Of a stretch of DNA of 64,000 nucleotides, positions 26,339-34,562 are shown piece after piece; positions within the stretch are counted from its first letter, which is position 1, and each line of letters opens with the position of its first letter. The DNA is from Collimonas rhizosphaerae. GTDB taxonomy: Bacteria > Pseudomonadota > Gammaproteobacteria > Burkholderiales > Burkholderiaceae_D. The notes beneath the pieces are model-generated. The model was not told the origin of the DNA. It was given only the letters and a program-made list of their open reading frames with translations, and did not search any database. Both the position numbers and the translations under genes were made by a program. The stretch spans positions 124,001-188,000 of the forward strand of contig NZ_JBANDC010000003.1 of NCBI RefSeq assembly GCF_038896935.1. Reading direction: 5' to 3'.

Positions 26339-27694
26339 ATGGCCATGGAAATGCAACAGGTCGCAGTGATCGGCGCCGGCTGGGCCGGTTGCAGCGCTGC
26401 CGTCGAACTGACCCAGGCCGGCCACCAGGTAACCTTGTTCGAAGCCAGCCGCCAGCTCGGCGGCCGGGCCCGCCGCGTCGACATCAACGAAACCATACTG
26501 GACAACGGCCAGCACATCCTGCTGGGCGCCTACAGCCAGACCCTGCAAATGATGCGCAAGGTCGGCATCGATCCGGCCAGCGTCATGCTGCGCCTGCCGC
26601 TGCAGATGTGTTACCCGGCCGATAGCGGCGGCATGACTTTTGTGGCGCCGCGTTTGCCGGCGCCCTTGCACCTGCTGGCGGCATTGCTGCGCGCCGACGG
26701 CCTCGAGCGCCAGGACAAGCTGGCGCTGGCGCGCTTTTCTTCAGCGGCGCGCTGGATGGGCTGGCAACTGCATGACGATTGCAGCGTCAGCACGCTGCTG
26801 GAACGGTTCGACCAGACCGAGCGCCTGATCCGGCTGATGTGGCGCCCGCTCTGCATCGCCGCGCTGAATACCCCGCCGGAGCAAGCCTCGGCGCAGGTTT
26901 TCCTGGCAGTGCTGCGCGACAGCCTGGGCGCCCGCAGGAGCGCCTCCGACATGCTGCTGCCGCGTACCGATCTGAGCAACCTGTTCCCGCAACAGGCGGC
27001 TGCCTTCATCGAGGAACGCGGCGGCAACGTTGAATCCGGCCACAGCATCAGGCAACTGCAGCGCCACGGCGAACGATGGCAGCTGCAAGGCAGCGAGGCA
27101 AGCATGGATTTCGACGCCGTGGTGATCGCCACGCCGCCCGAAACCGCGGCAACGCTGCTGGATGGCTGCGCAGATGCGGCGCTGCTGGCAACCTTGCGCG
27201 GTTTCGACTACGAGCCGATCACCACCTGCTACCTGCAGTACCCGGCCGCCACGCGCTTGCCGCGCCCGTTCTTCGCCTTGCTGGACGATCCGGGAAACGC
27301 CGGCGACAGCGCCGCCTGGGGCCAGTTCGTATTCGACCGCGGCCAGCTCGATGCGGCCCAGGCCGGTTTGCTGGCAGTCGTCATCAGTGCTTCGTCCGAG
27401 GCTATACAGGCCGGCCATGAGGCGCTGGCAAAAGCGGTCGCCGCACAGCTGGCCACAGCCTTCAGGCAGCCACAGCTGGCGTCGCCCGCCTGGACCCAGG
27501 TCATTTCAGAGAAGCGCGCCACATTCGCCTGCACCCCGGGCCTGGCGCGGCCAGCCAACGACACCGGCCTCGGCAAGCTGCTGCTGGCCGGCGACTATAC
27601 CGCCAGCGATTATCCGGCGACGCTGGAATCGGCAGTGCGCAGCGGCAGGCTGGCGGCGCAGGCATTGCTGGCGCAGATACGCGAAGCCAGGTGA
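26339..27694 (+). CDS. hpnE: Hydroxysqualene dehydroxylase HpnE
   Basis: HpnE is an FAD-dependent amine-oxidase-fold enzyme that reduces hydroxysqualene to squalene. The product is about 451 residues with the dinucleotide-binding motif GAGWAG near the N-terminus, LGGRARR, and a C-terminal LAGDYTASDYPATLESAVRSG FAD motif. The start could be any of three close ATGs (26339, 26345, 26351). With hpnC and hpnD it completes the squalene pathway; squalene-hopene cyclase (shc/hpnF) is not in the window. Confidence 0.92.
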   Translation: MAMEMQQVAVIGAGWAGCSAAVELTQAGHQVTLFEASRQLGGRARRVDINETILDNGQHILLGAYSQTLQMMRKVGIDPASVMLRLPLQMCYPADSGGMTFVAPRLPAPLHLLAALLRADGLERQDKLALARFSSAARWMGWQLHDDCSVSTLLERFDQTERLIRLMWRPLCIAALNTPPEQASAQVFLAVLRDSLGARRSASDMLLPRTDLSNLFPQQAAAFIEERGGNVESGHSIRQLQRHGERWQLQGSEASMDFDAVVIATPPETAATLLDGCADAALLATLRGFDYEPITTCYLQYPAATRLPRPFFALLDDPGNAGDSAAWGQFVFDRGQLDAAQAGLLAVVISASSEAIQAGHEALAKAVAAQLATAFRQPQLASPAWTQVISEKRATFACTPGLARPANDTGLGKLLLAGDYTASDYPATLESAVRSGRLAAQALLAQIREAR

Positions 27695-27809
27695 AAATGC
27701 TTCATGCCAGGCGTCAATTGAATTGCACCGTGCATGCATTGTTTTCATCTAAGATAGTGGCAACAGCGCGGCAACAGCGACACACAACAAAATCTAGCGG
27801 AGAGCCCCC

Positions 27810-28940
27810 ATGCCTGTAATCACCTGCGTCGAAGACCTGCGCGTACTGGCCAAGAAACGCGTGCCAAAAGCGTTTTACGACTATGCCGACAGCGGCTCCT
27901 ACACCGAATCCACCTATCGCGCCAACAGCAGCGACCTGGCCGCCCTGCACCTGCGCCAGCGGGTCGCCATCAACGTCGACCAGCGCTCTACCCGCAGCAG
28001 CATGATCGGTGAAGAAGTGACGATGCCGGTGGCGATTGCCCCTACCGGCTTGACCGGCATGCAATGGGCCAACGGTGAAATGCTGGGTGCCATCGCCGCC
28101 GAAAAATTCGGCATCCCGTTCACCCTGTCGACCATGAGCATCTGCTCCATCGAAGATGTCGCCAGCGTGACCACCAAGCCGTTCTGGTTCCAGCTGTATG
28201 TCATGCGCGACCGCGGTTTCATCAAATCCCTGATCGAACGCGCCAAGGCCGCCAAATGTTCCGCCCTGGTGCTGACGCTGGACCTGCAGATTCTCGGCCA
28301 ACGCCACAAAGACTTGAAAAACGGCATGTCGGTGCCGCCGAAAATGACCCTGGCCAACCTGCTCGACCTCGCCACCAAGCCAGGCTGGGCCCTGCGCGCG
28401 CTAGGCGGCCGCAAATCTTTCGGCAACCTGGCAGGCCACGTCTCCGGCGCCGATGGCATCATGACCCTGAGCAAATGGACCGCCAGCCAGTTCGATCCGA
28501 CCCTGAACTGGGACGATATCGCCTGGATCAAGGAACAATGGGGCGGCAAGCTGATCCTGAAGGGCATCCTCGACGTCGAGGACGCCAAGATCGCCGCCAC
28601 CACCGGCGCCGACGCCATCGTCGTCAGCAACCACGGCGGCCGCCAGCTGGATGGCGCGGTATCGTCGATCTCGGCGCTGCCGGCGATCGTCGAGGCGGTG
28701 GGCGACCAGATCGAAGTCTGGTTCGACGGCGGTATCCGCAGCGGCCAGGATGTACTGAAAGCGGTCGCCCTCGGCGCCAAAGGCACCATGATCGGCCGCG
28801 CCTTCCTGTATAGCCTGGGAGCGATGGGAGAAGCCGGCGTCACCAGGATGCTGCAGATATTGCAGCAGGAACTGGATGTCAGCATGGCGCTGACCGGCAC
28901 TAAAGATATCAAGGATGCGGGCCCCCACATCCTTACTTGA
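27810..28940 (+). CDS. lldD: FMN-dependent alpha-hydroxy-acid dehydrogenase (L-lactate dehydrogenase-like)
   Basis: The enzyme oxidises an L-2-hydroxy acid, most likely L-lactate, to the 2-oxo acid. The 376-residue TIM barrel has the FMN/substrate region FYDYADSGSYTE near residue 30, WFQLYVMRDRG, the catalytic histidine H275 in SNHGGRQLDG and the phosphate-binding DGGIRSG and GRAFLY motifs. Glycolate or mandelate cannot be excluded as substrate. No lactate permease or regulator is adjacent; it is 115 bp downstream of hpnE and may have its own promoter. Confidence 0.8.
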   Translation: MPVITCVEDLRVLAKKRVPKAFYDYADSGSYTESTYRANSSDLAALHLRQRVAINVDQRSTRSSMIGEEVTMPVAIAPTGLTGMQWANGEMLGAIAAEKFGIPFTLSTMSICSIEDVASVTTKPFWFQLYVMRDRGFIKSLIERAKAAKCSALVLTLDLQILGQRHKDLKNGMSVPPKMTLANLLDLATKPGWALRALGGRKSFGNLAGHVSGADGIMTLSKWTASQFDPTLNWDDIAWIKEQWGGKLILKGILDVEDAKIAATTGADAIVVSNHGGRQLDGAVSSISALPAIVEAVGDQIEVWFDGGIRSGQDVLKAVALGAKGTMIGRAFLYSLGAMGEAGVTRMLQILQQELDVSMALTGTKDIKDAGPHILT

Positions 28941-28953
28941 TTAATTAATCAAG
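28936..28953. repeat. Perfect 18-bp palindrome between convergent stop codons
   Basis: CTTGATTAATTAATCAAG is a perfect palindrome spanning the lldD stop codon and ending two bases before the stop of the ankyrin gene. It is AT-rich with no loop and lacks a T run, so it is a poor intrinsic terminator; a protein-binding site is possible. Confidence 0.6.
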
Positions 28954-28955
28954 GA

Positions 28956-29639
28956 TTACAGCTTGCCGGCTTTCTTGAGGCGGCTGGTCAAGCCGTCGGC
29001 GATCTCGTCGTGGTCGAATTTCCTGGCCAGGTCGATGGCGGTCATGCCGAGATCGTTTTTCAGGGTGACGTCGGCGCCGCTATCTAGCAGCAGCTTGACG
29101 GTCTCGATCTTGCCGCCGCGCGCAGCCATCATGATCGGCGTCGTATTGTTGGGCGAGCCGGCGTCGATGTAGGCGGATGCGTCCAGCAGCATCTGCACGA
29201 TTTCATTATTGCCGATCGCCGCCGCATAATGCAGCGCGGTCCAGCCGGTATTGTTGGGCTCGGCTTCCTTGTCCAGCAAAGCCTTCACCGCCGCCACATC
29301 ACCTTTGTAGGAGGCCACCATCAACGCCGTGTCGCCGTTGCGTGTGCGCAGGTTGAGATCGATGTCTTTTGCATTGAGCAAAAGCGCGAAGACCTTCTTC
29401 GAATCTTCGTGCAAGGCCAATATCAGGCCGGTATCGCCGCGCTGTTTCTCCGCCAGGTTCGGGCTGACGCCCGCAGCCAGCAATTTCTTCATGCCGCGTT
29501 CGTCGTCCAGCCTGACCGCCTTGACATAGTCGTCGAGGTTGCTGGCCTGGCTCAATGACGGCAGGCAGCTCAGCGCCAGCAGCAGCAACATTGCCGAAAA
29601 CCGCGAACCGCCGCTCCAGCGGCCAGATAAGTTAAGCAT
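28956..29639 (-). CDS. Exported ankyrin repeat protein
   Basis: The 227-residue product has a signal peptide (FSAMLLLLALSCLPSLSQA, cleavage near residue 32), then about five ankyrin repeats from residue 40 onward, including GWTALHYAAAIGNNEIVQMLL and TPIMMAARGGKIETVKLLL. It should be periplasmic or secreted and bind another protein. The ATG at 29639 overlaps the end of tatD by 8 bp, which suggests translational coupling; upstream frame extension lies inside tatD. The partner is unknown. Confidence 0.88.
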   Translation of the reverse strand: MLNLSGRWSGGSRFSAMLLLLALSCLPSLSQASNLDDYVKAVRLDDERGMKKLLAAGVSPNLAEKQRGDTGLILALHEDSKKVFALLLNAKDIDLNLRTRNGDTALMVASYKGDVAAVKALLDKEAEPNNTGWTALHYAAAIGNNEIVQMLLDASAYIDAGSPNNTTPIMMAARGGKIETVKLLLDSGADVTLKNDLGMTAIDLARKFDHDEIADGLTSRLKKAGKL

Positions 29640-30426
29640 GCGCCTGATCCTTTGCCAGTTTGAACAAATTGAAAAAATTGTCGGTAGTCTGCTGCGCCAC
29701 TTCGCTTGCCGGCACGCCTTTGAGATTCGCCAGGAACTCGCCGACATGCATGACCCAGCCCGGCTCGTTCATCTTGCCGCGATGCGGCACCGGCGCCAGG
29801 TAGGGCGAATCGGTTTCGATCAGGGTGCTGCTCAGCGGCACTGCCAGCGCCACCGCCTGCAATTCCTTGGCGCTCTTGAAGGTGACGATGCCGGAAAACG
29901 AAATGTAAAAACCCATCGCCATCGCCGCTTCGGCCACTTCCAGCGACTCGGTAAAACAGTGCATGACGCCGCCGGCGCCGCCGGCATCGGTGCCGGCGCC
30001 CTCTTCCTGCATGATGCGGATGGTGTCGGCGGAAGCGGCGCGGGTATGGATGATCAGCGGCTTGCCGGTCGCGCGCGAAGCCCGGATGTGGCGGCGGAAA
30101 CGCTCGCGCTGCCATTCCAGGTCGCCCTGCAGGCGGTAATAGTCGAGCCCCGTTTCACCGATGGCGATGATTTTCGGATGGTCGGAAAGGCGGATCAGGT
30201 CGTCGACGCTGGGTTCCGGCGTATCTTCATAATCGGGATGCACGCCGACCGAGGCATAGATGTGCGGATAGGTCTCGGCCAGCTCCAGCACCTGCGGAAA
30301 ATCGGGCAGGTCAACCGATACGCATAACGCATGGGTCACCTGGTTTTGCGCCATCTTGGCGAGCACTTCCGGCATCCTGGCGGACAGCTCCGGAAAATTG
30401 ATATGGCAGTGGGAATCGATATACAT
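29632..30426 (-). CDS. tatD: TatD family metal-dependent hydrolase
   Basis: TatD-family proteins are TIM-barrel metal-dependent hydrolases, reported to have 3'-5' exonuclease activity. The 264-residue product shows metal ligands H6 and H8 (DSHCHI), GETGLDYY, a PLIIHTRAA strand and the C-terminal TDSPYLAPVPHRG motif. It precedes and overlaps the ankyrin gene; rph lies 91 bp upstream on the same strand. Confidence 0.92.
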   Translation of the reverse strand: MYIDSHCHINFPELSARMPEVLAKMAQNQVTHALCVSVDLPDFPQVLELAETYPHIYASVGVHPDYEDTPEPSVDDLIRLSDHPKIIAIGETGLDYYRLQGDLEWQRERFRRHIRASRATGKPLIIHTRAASADTIRIMQEEGAGTDAGGAGGVMHCFTESLEVAEAAMAMGFYISFSGIVTFKSAKELQAVALAVPLSSTLIETDSPYLAPVPHRGKMNEPGWVMHVGEFLANLKGVPASEVAQQTTDNFFNLFKLAKDQAHA

Positions 30427-30444
30427 AGGCAGGATTATATCGCT

Positions 30445-30478
30445 TGCGCGCGCGCATCATCGGCGATCTGCGCGCGCA
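30445..30478. other. GC-alternating stem-loop between rph and tatD
   Basis: TGCGCGCG and CGCGCGCA form an 8-bp stem within a longer alternating purine-pyrimidine stretch of CG repeats. No T run follows on either strand, so termination is unlikely; alternating CG could form Z-DNA. Confidence 0.4.
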
Positions 30479-30517
30479 GCCGATATTCAGCCTCGCGGTT
30501 TTGCCGGCGGAGGGACC

Positions 30518-31252
30518 TCAGTCGGCCAGGCCCAAAGCCTGTTTTTGCAGCTGGATCAGTTCGCCGATGCCGCCTTGCGCCAGGTCCAGCAAGCTGTTCA
30601 GCGTAGGACGGTCGAAGGCGACGCCTTCCGCGGTGCCCTGCACTTCGATGAAATGGCCGGTGTCGGTCATCACTACGTTCATGTCGGTGTCGCAGCCGGA
30701 ATCTTCGACATAATCGAGGTCCAGCACCGGCGTGCCCTGGTAGACGCCGACCGAAATCGCCGCCACGAAATGTTTCAAGGGAATCGCGGCGATCGCCTTG
30801 TTCTCCAGCAGCCGGGCAAAGGCATCGTAAGCCGCCACCATGGCGCCGGTGATCGATGCGGTGCGGGTGCCGCCGTCGGCCTGGATCACGTCGCAGTCAA
30901 GATGCAAGGTGCGCTCGCCGAAAGCCTCCAGGTCAAACGCTGCGCGCAGCGAACGGCCGATCAGGCGCTGGATTTCCTGGGTGCGGCCGGATTGCTTGCC
31001 GCGCGCCGCCTCGCGGTCCATGCGGGTATTGGTGGAGCGCGGCAGCATGCCGTATTCGGCGGTCAGCCAGCCTTGTCCCTTGCCCTTCAGGAAACCGGGG
31101 ACTTTTTCTTCCAGGCTGGCAGTGCAGATGACCTTGGTGTCGCCGAACTCGACCAGCACCGAACCCTCGGCGTGCTTGGTGTAGTTGCGGGTCAGGCGCA
31201 CGCTGCGCAAGGCATCGGCGGCGCGGCCGCTAGGACGGGTAATGGTGGACAT
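30518..31252 (-). CDS. rph: Ribonuclease PH
   Basis: RNase PH is a phosphorolytic 3'-5' exoribonuclease that trims tRNA 3' ends. The 244-residue product has the family motifs SVLVEFGDTKVICTAS, GWLTAEYGMLPRST, RTQEIQRLIGRSLRA and the phosphate-site region DCDVIQADGGTRTA. The ATG at 31252 gives MSTITRPSGR; an alternative at 31270 adds six residues. In many betaproteobacteria rph lies next to the PP2C/kinase pair, as here. Confidence 0.96.
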   Translation of the reverse strand: MSTITRPSGRAADALRSVRLTRNYTKHAEGSVLVEFGDTKVICTASLEEKVPGFLKGKGQGWLTAEYGMLPRSTNTRMDREAARGKQSGRTQEIQRLIGRSLRAAFDLEAFGERTLHLDCDVIQADGGTRTASITGAMVAAYDAFARLLENKAIAAIPLKHFVAAISVGVYQGTPVLDLDYVEDSGCDTDMNVVMTDTGHFIEVQGTAEGVAFDRPTLNSLLDLAQGGIGELIQLQKQALGLAD

Positions 31253-31296
31253 AATCAACTCATTTCTCAAATTTAATCGTTTATCTGACCAGTTGA

Positions 31297-31369
31297 GGAC
31301 AGAGCCGCACGGGGAGTGTAATTCGCCGCGCTACGGTGGCTCTTAAACCCTACCCGGGCAGCTCTGTCC
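31297..31369. repeat. Imperfect 20-bp inverted-repeat element upstream of rph
   Basis: GGACAGAGCcGCaCGGGgAG (left, from 31297) and the complement of the right arm ending at 31369 (GGACAGAGCtGCcCGGGtAG) agree at 17 of 20 positions and flank about 33 bp. It fills most of the 127-bp gap between the PP2C gene and rph and looks like a REPIN-like or other small dispersed element. Confidence 0.55.
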
Positions 31370-31379
31370 CGCAATAAAA

Positions 31380-32294
31380 TCAAATATTTTTCTCAATCGC
31401 GCCGCGGATTTCCGCGATCGCCTGTTCGATGTCGGCATCGCTGAAGCCGTCCGGGGTATCTGTCGCGCCAAGCCGCGGCGCCTGGATGGTGGTGGTCAGG
31501 CTGCCGATCGGCAGCGTGTGGGTGACGATCGAACTGGCCGGATCGTCGATGTTCGGGTCGGCGCCCCAGGCCATTGCCAAAGCAGTAATATTATCGCTGG
31601 TTTTGCCGGCAATCCCAAGCGCATTGTTCACCAGTTCCGGCACCGCCCGCACGATGGTGCTGGTCTGCAGCCGTTGCGCCAGCACGTGGTCAGGCAGCAT
31701 CGACCACAGGCCGTCGGAGCACAGCAGCATGACGTCGCCCGCCTGCAGGCTGACGCGGCGCGACAGTTCGACGATCGGCATGTTGGTCGCGCCCAGGCAG
31801 TTGAACAGCTTGTTGCGGTCCGGGTGGGTGGCGCGCTCCGAAGGATCGGCCTTGCCTTGCGCAATCAGGCTCTCGATGCGTGAATGGTCGCGGGTGCGCG
31901 CCAGAATCTGGCCGTTGCGCATCCAGTACAGCCGCGAATCGCCGCAATGCGCCCAGAACGCGCTGTTGTGCTGGATCAGGCAGGCCACCACCGTGGTGCG
32001 CGGGGTTTCCGACAGCTTGTGCACTTCCCGGTAGCGGTGGATTTCCATATGGGCGGCATAGAAGGCGTCTTCCAGGAAACGCTCCGGCTTCTTGATATAC
32101 GGCTGGGCATTCTTCTGGAACAGCGAGCCGATGGTCTGCATCGCGATGCTGGCGGCGATCTCGCCGTGCAGGTGGCCGCCCATGCCGTCGGTCAGCAGCA
32201 GCAGCAAGGCGTCACGCGTGAAACTGTAGCCCATCCGGTCCTGGTTGACTTTGCGGCCGCCGATATGGCTTTCTTGATAAACTGAAAATCGCAT
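31380..32294 (-). CDS. PP2C-type serine/threonine protein phosphatase
   Basis: The 304-residue protein is a metal-dependent PPM phosphatase. Metal-binding aspartates are D19 (NQDRMG) and D36 (TDGMGGHLHGE), and later motifs include HCGDSRLYWMRNG and LLCSDGLWSML. The catalytic domain occupies about residues 1-235; the last 65 residues are a low-complexity tail of unknown role. It follows the kinase gene by 68 bp on the same strand and is its likely antagonist. No transmembrane segment is seen. Confidence 0.9.
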   Translation of the reverse strand: MRFSVYQESHIGGRKVNQDRMGYSFTRDALLLLLTDGMGGHLHGEIAASIAMQTIGSLFQKNAQPYIKKPERFLEDAFYAAHMEIHRYREVHKLSETPRTTVVACLIQHNSAFWAHCGDSRLYWMRNGQILARTRDHSRIESLIAQGKADPSERATHPDRNKLFNCLGATNMPIVELSRRVSLQAGDVMLLCSDGLWSMLPDHVLAQRLQTSTIVRAVPELVNNALGIAGKTSDNITALAMAWGADPNIDDPASSIVTHTLPIGSLTTTIQAPRLGATDTPDGFSDADIEQAIAEIRGAIEKNI

Positions 32295-32362
32295 GACTAT
32301 GTCTGGTTCTTGCTAAAAATACAGCGAATGCTGGGGCAATGAAGCGGCGTTTTTTTACTTGT

Positions 32363-33379
32363 TTACTGCGTATTTTCCTGGATGGTCGTATCCGGGTTGC
32401 TCTCGGCCTTGCGGCGGAACTGGATATGCGTGAAGAACACGTTGCGTATCTTGCGCGTGACCATGTCGCGCACGCTGACCTCCTCTTCCTGCACCGGCTC
32501 CATCAAGGCGCGCTGCACCGCGAACACGCTTTGCGGCCGCTGCAGCGGGTCGATCATCAGGCACCAGCGCACCACCTGGATCAGCTCCGGCGAATACAGC
32601 CCCTCCAGCTTGCGGAAGTGGCCTTCCATCTTGTCGTTGACCTTGCGCTGGTCCACCGGCTGCGGCGGCGCGCCGACCATGCAGGCGAAAATCGAGGCGC
32701 CGATGCTGTAGATGTCGGTCCACGGCCCCAGGTTGCCATTCCGCTCATACAATTCGGCCGGGGCAAAACCCGGCGTATACATCGGATACAGCTTGGGCGA
32801 GTCGGAGCGCAGGGTCTGGCGGGCGGCGCCGAAGTCCAGCAGGATCGGCGTGCCGTCGGCGCGCAGGTAGATATTCGCCGGCTTCAAGTCCAGGTGCAGC
32901 AACTTGTGGGTATGCACTTCGCGCAAGCCGTTCATCACGTGGCGGAACATCTTGCGGATGAATTTTTCCGACACCAGCGGTTTCTCCCCCTTGTCGCGGC
33001 GGCGCAGGATGTGTTCCTGCAGCGAGCGCCCCGATTCGTAGGCCATCACCATGTACACGGTTTCATTGGCGCGGAAGAAATTGATCACGCTCACCACGTT
33101 CGGATGGGCGATGCGCGCCAGCGCGCGGCCCTCCTCGAAGAAGCATTTGAGGCCGATGCGGAAGGTCGGCAGGTTTTCCGGCGAGATGGCCGGCGCCAGT
33201 TCTCCCCATTGGCGTAAAGCCAACGAACTCGGCAGATATTCCTTGATGGCGACTGCGTTGCCATCCTCGTCGTATGCCAGATAGACAATACTGAACCCGC
33301 CAGAAGCAATCTTCTTTACAATGCGGTATCCAGCAATTTTTAGCCCGTCAGGCAATGGTGCATTGTTTTGCGCGGCCAT
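32363..33379 (-). CDS. Cytosolic Hanks-type serine/threonine protein kinase
   Basis: The 338-residue product is a complete kinase: Gly-rich loop ASGGFSIVY (25-33), the ATP-anchoring lysine K46 (VAIKEYLP), catalytic loop HLDLKPAN with D164, DFG at 182-184 and a YTPGFAPAELY activation/P+1 region. The catalytic loop reads HLD rather than HRD, so it is a non-RD type that may not need activation-loop phosphorylation. There is no membrane anchor, PASTA or other sensor domain. It precedes the PP2C gene and diverges from yicC. Confidence 0.92.
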   Translation of the reverse strand: MAAQNNAPLPDGLKIAGYRIVKKIASGGFSIVYLAYDEDGNAVAIKEYLPSSLALRQWGELAPAISPENLPTFRIGLKCFFEEGRALARIAHPNVVSVINFFRANETVYMVMAYESGRSLQEHILRRRDKGEKPLVSEKFIRKMFRHVMNGLREVHTHKLLHLDLKPANIYLRADGTPILLDFGAARQTLRSDSPKLYPMYTPGFAPAELYERNGNLGPWTDIYSIGASIFACMVGAPPQPVDQRKVNDKMEGHFRKLEGLYSPELIQVVRWCLMIDPLQRPQSVFAVQRALMEPVQEEEVSVRDMVTRKIRNVFFTHIQFRRKAESNPDTTIQENTQ

Positions 33380-33485
33380 GCGATCCTACCTTAATCAATG
33401 CTTAGTCAATGGTGTAAGGATTGTCTTGATAAATCGCTGAATTGTAAAGAAAAACCCTTGCAAACCAGAAACAAAGGACAGCATT

Positions 33486-34394
33486 TTGACTATCTGTAGC
33501 ATGACAGGTTACGCCGTCAACAATCGCGAGACGGCAGCGGGCACGATTACCATCGAAATCAAGAGCGTCAATTCGCGCTTCCTCGACTTGCAATTTCGCA
33601 TCAACGACGATCTGCGCTCGCTCGAACCGGCGCTGCGCGAGGCTATCATCGGCCGCGTTGCGCGCGGCAAGGTTGAATGCCGTCTGAGTTTCGGGCGCAA
33701 GACCGCGTCCGGCGCATCGCAGGCGCTGAACACCGCGCTGCTGGCCTCCCTGGCAGACCTGCAAAGCGCCGTGCGCCAGCAATTCATCGAAGCGGCGCCG
33801 CTCACCGTCAACGAACTGCTGCGCTGGCCGGGCGTGATCGAGGAAGCGGTGATCAGCCAGGACACGCTGCAAGCCGACATCCAGGCCGCCATGGGCGCCA
33901 CGCTGGAAGCGTTTGTCGATTCGCGCGCCCGCGAAGGCGCTGCGCTGCAGGCCACCCTGATTTCCCGCATCGACGCCATGGAAGCCATCGTGCAAAGGAT
34001 CACGCCGCTGGTGCCGCAGGTAGTGGCGCAGTTCCAGCAAAAAGCCATAGAGCGCATGCAGGAAGCGCTCGGCCTGGCGCAACAGGACGCCGGCAACTCC
34101 AGCCTGTCGCGCGAAGAAGCGCTGGACCGGATCCGCCAGGAAGTCACGCTGTACGGCATCCGCATCGATATCGCGGAAGAGCTGTCCAGGCTGGCGGCGC
34201 ACCTGAGCGAAACCCGCCATATCCTGAAAAAAGGCGGCCAGGTCGGCAAGCGCCTCGATTTCATGATGCAGGAACTCAATCGCGAAGCCAACACCGTTGG
34301 TTCAAAGGCAGCGATCAAGGAACTCGCCGACGCCTCCATGGAACTGAAGCTGCTCATCGACCAGATGCGCGAGCAGGTGCAGAACCTCGAATGA
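33486..34394 (+). CDS. yicC: YicC/YloC family endoribonuclease
   Basis: YicC-type proteins are conserved endoribonucleases linked to RNA turnover. The 302-residue product starts MTICSMTGYAVNN from a TTG at 33486 with an AAAGGA ribosome-binding site 8 nt upstream; starting at the ATG at 33501 would remove the conserved N-terminal SMT context. Family motifs are IEIKSVNSRFLDLQFR, the central LRWPGV and the C-terminal GKRLDFMMQELNREANT. gmk, its usual neighbour, is not directly downstream. Confidence 0.9.
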   Translation: MTICSMTGYAVNNRETAAGTITIEIKSVNSRFLDLQFRINDDLRSLEPALREAIIGRVARGKVECRLSFGRKTASGASQALNTALLASLADLQSAVRQQFIEAAPLTVNELLRWPGVIEEAVISQDTLQADIQAAMGATLEAFVDSRAREGAALQATLISRIDAMEAIVQRITPLVPQVVAQFQQKAIERMQEALGLAQQDAGNSSLSREEALDRIRQEVTLYGIRIDIAEELSRLAAHLSETRHILKKGGQVGKRLDFMMQELNREANTVGSKAAIKELADASMELKLLIDQMREQVQNLE

Positions 34395-34450
34395 CAGCTG
34401 GGTCGCCAGCGCCCGGTCCTGCAGGCGGCGGCAATTACCATTAATACAAA

Positions 34451-34476
34451 ATCTGCCGCCCCGCCCTGCGGCAGAT
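34451..34476 (-). terminator. Minus-strand terminator hairpin downstream of hom
   Basis: ATCTGCCGC and GCGGCAGAT pair perfectly around an 8-nt loop and are followed on the minus strand by TTTTG. It is the second of two tandem hairpins between the convergent yicC and hom. Confidence 0.55.
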
Positions 34477-34477
34477 G

Positions 34478-34518
34478 AAAAAAAACGCAGCAGATTATTC
34501 ATCTGCTGCGTTTTTTTA
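34478..34518. terminator. Bidirectional terminator between yicC and hom
   Basis: An 11-bp stem ACGCAGCAGAT/ATCTGCTGCGT with a 5-nt loop is bounded by a run of A on one side and T7 on the other, so it can stop both convergent transcripts. Confidence 0.9.
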
Positions 34519-34562
34519 CGTTGACGCTGGAAGCGCCAATCATCTTCCATCAAGACAGGCGC

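Noticed and set aside
33501..34394. yicC start at the ATG at 33501
   Set aside because: The TTG at 33486 has a good AAAGGA site and gives the conserved MTICSMTGY start; the internal ATG would cut it off.
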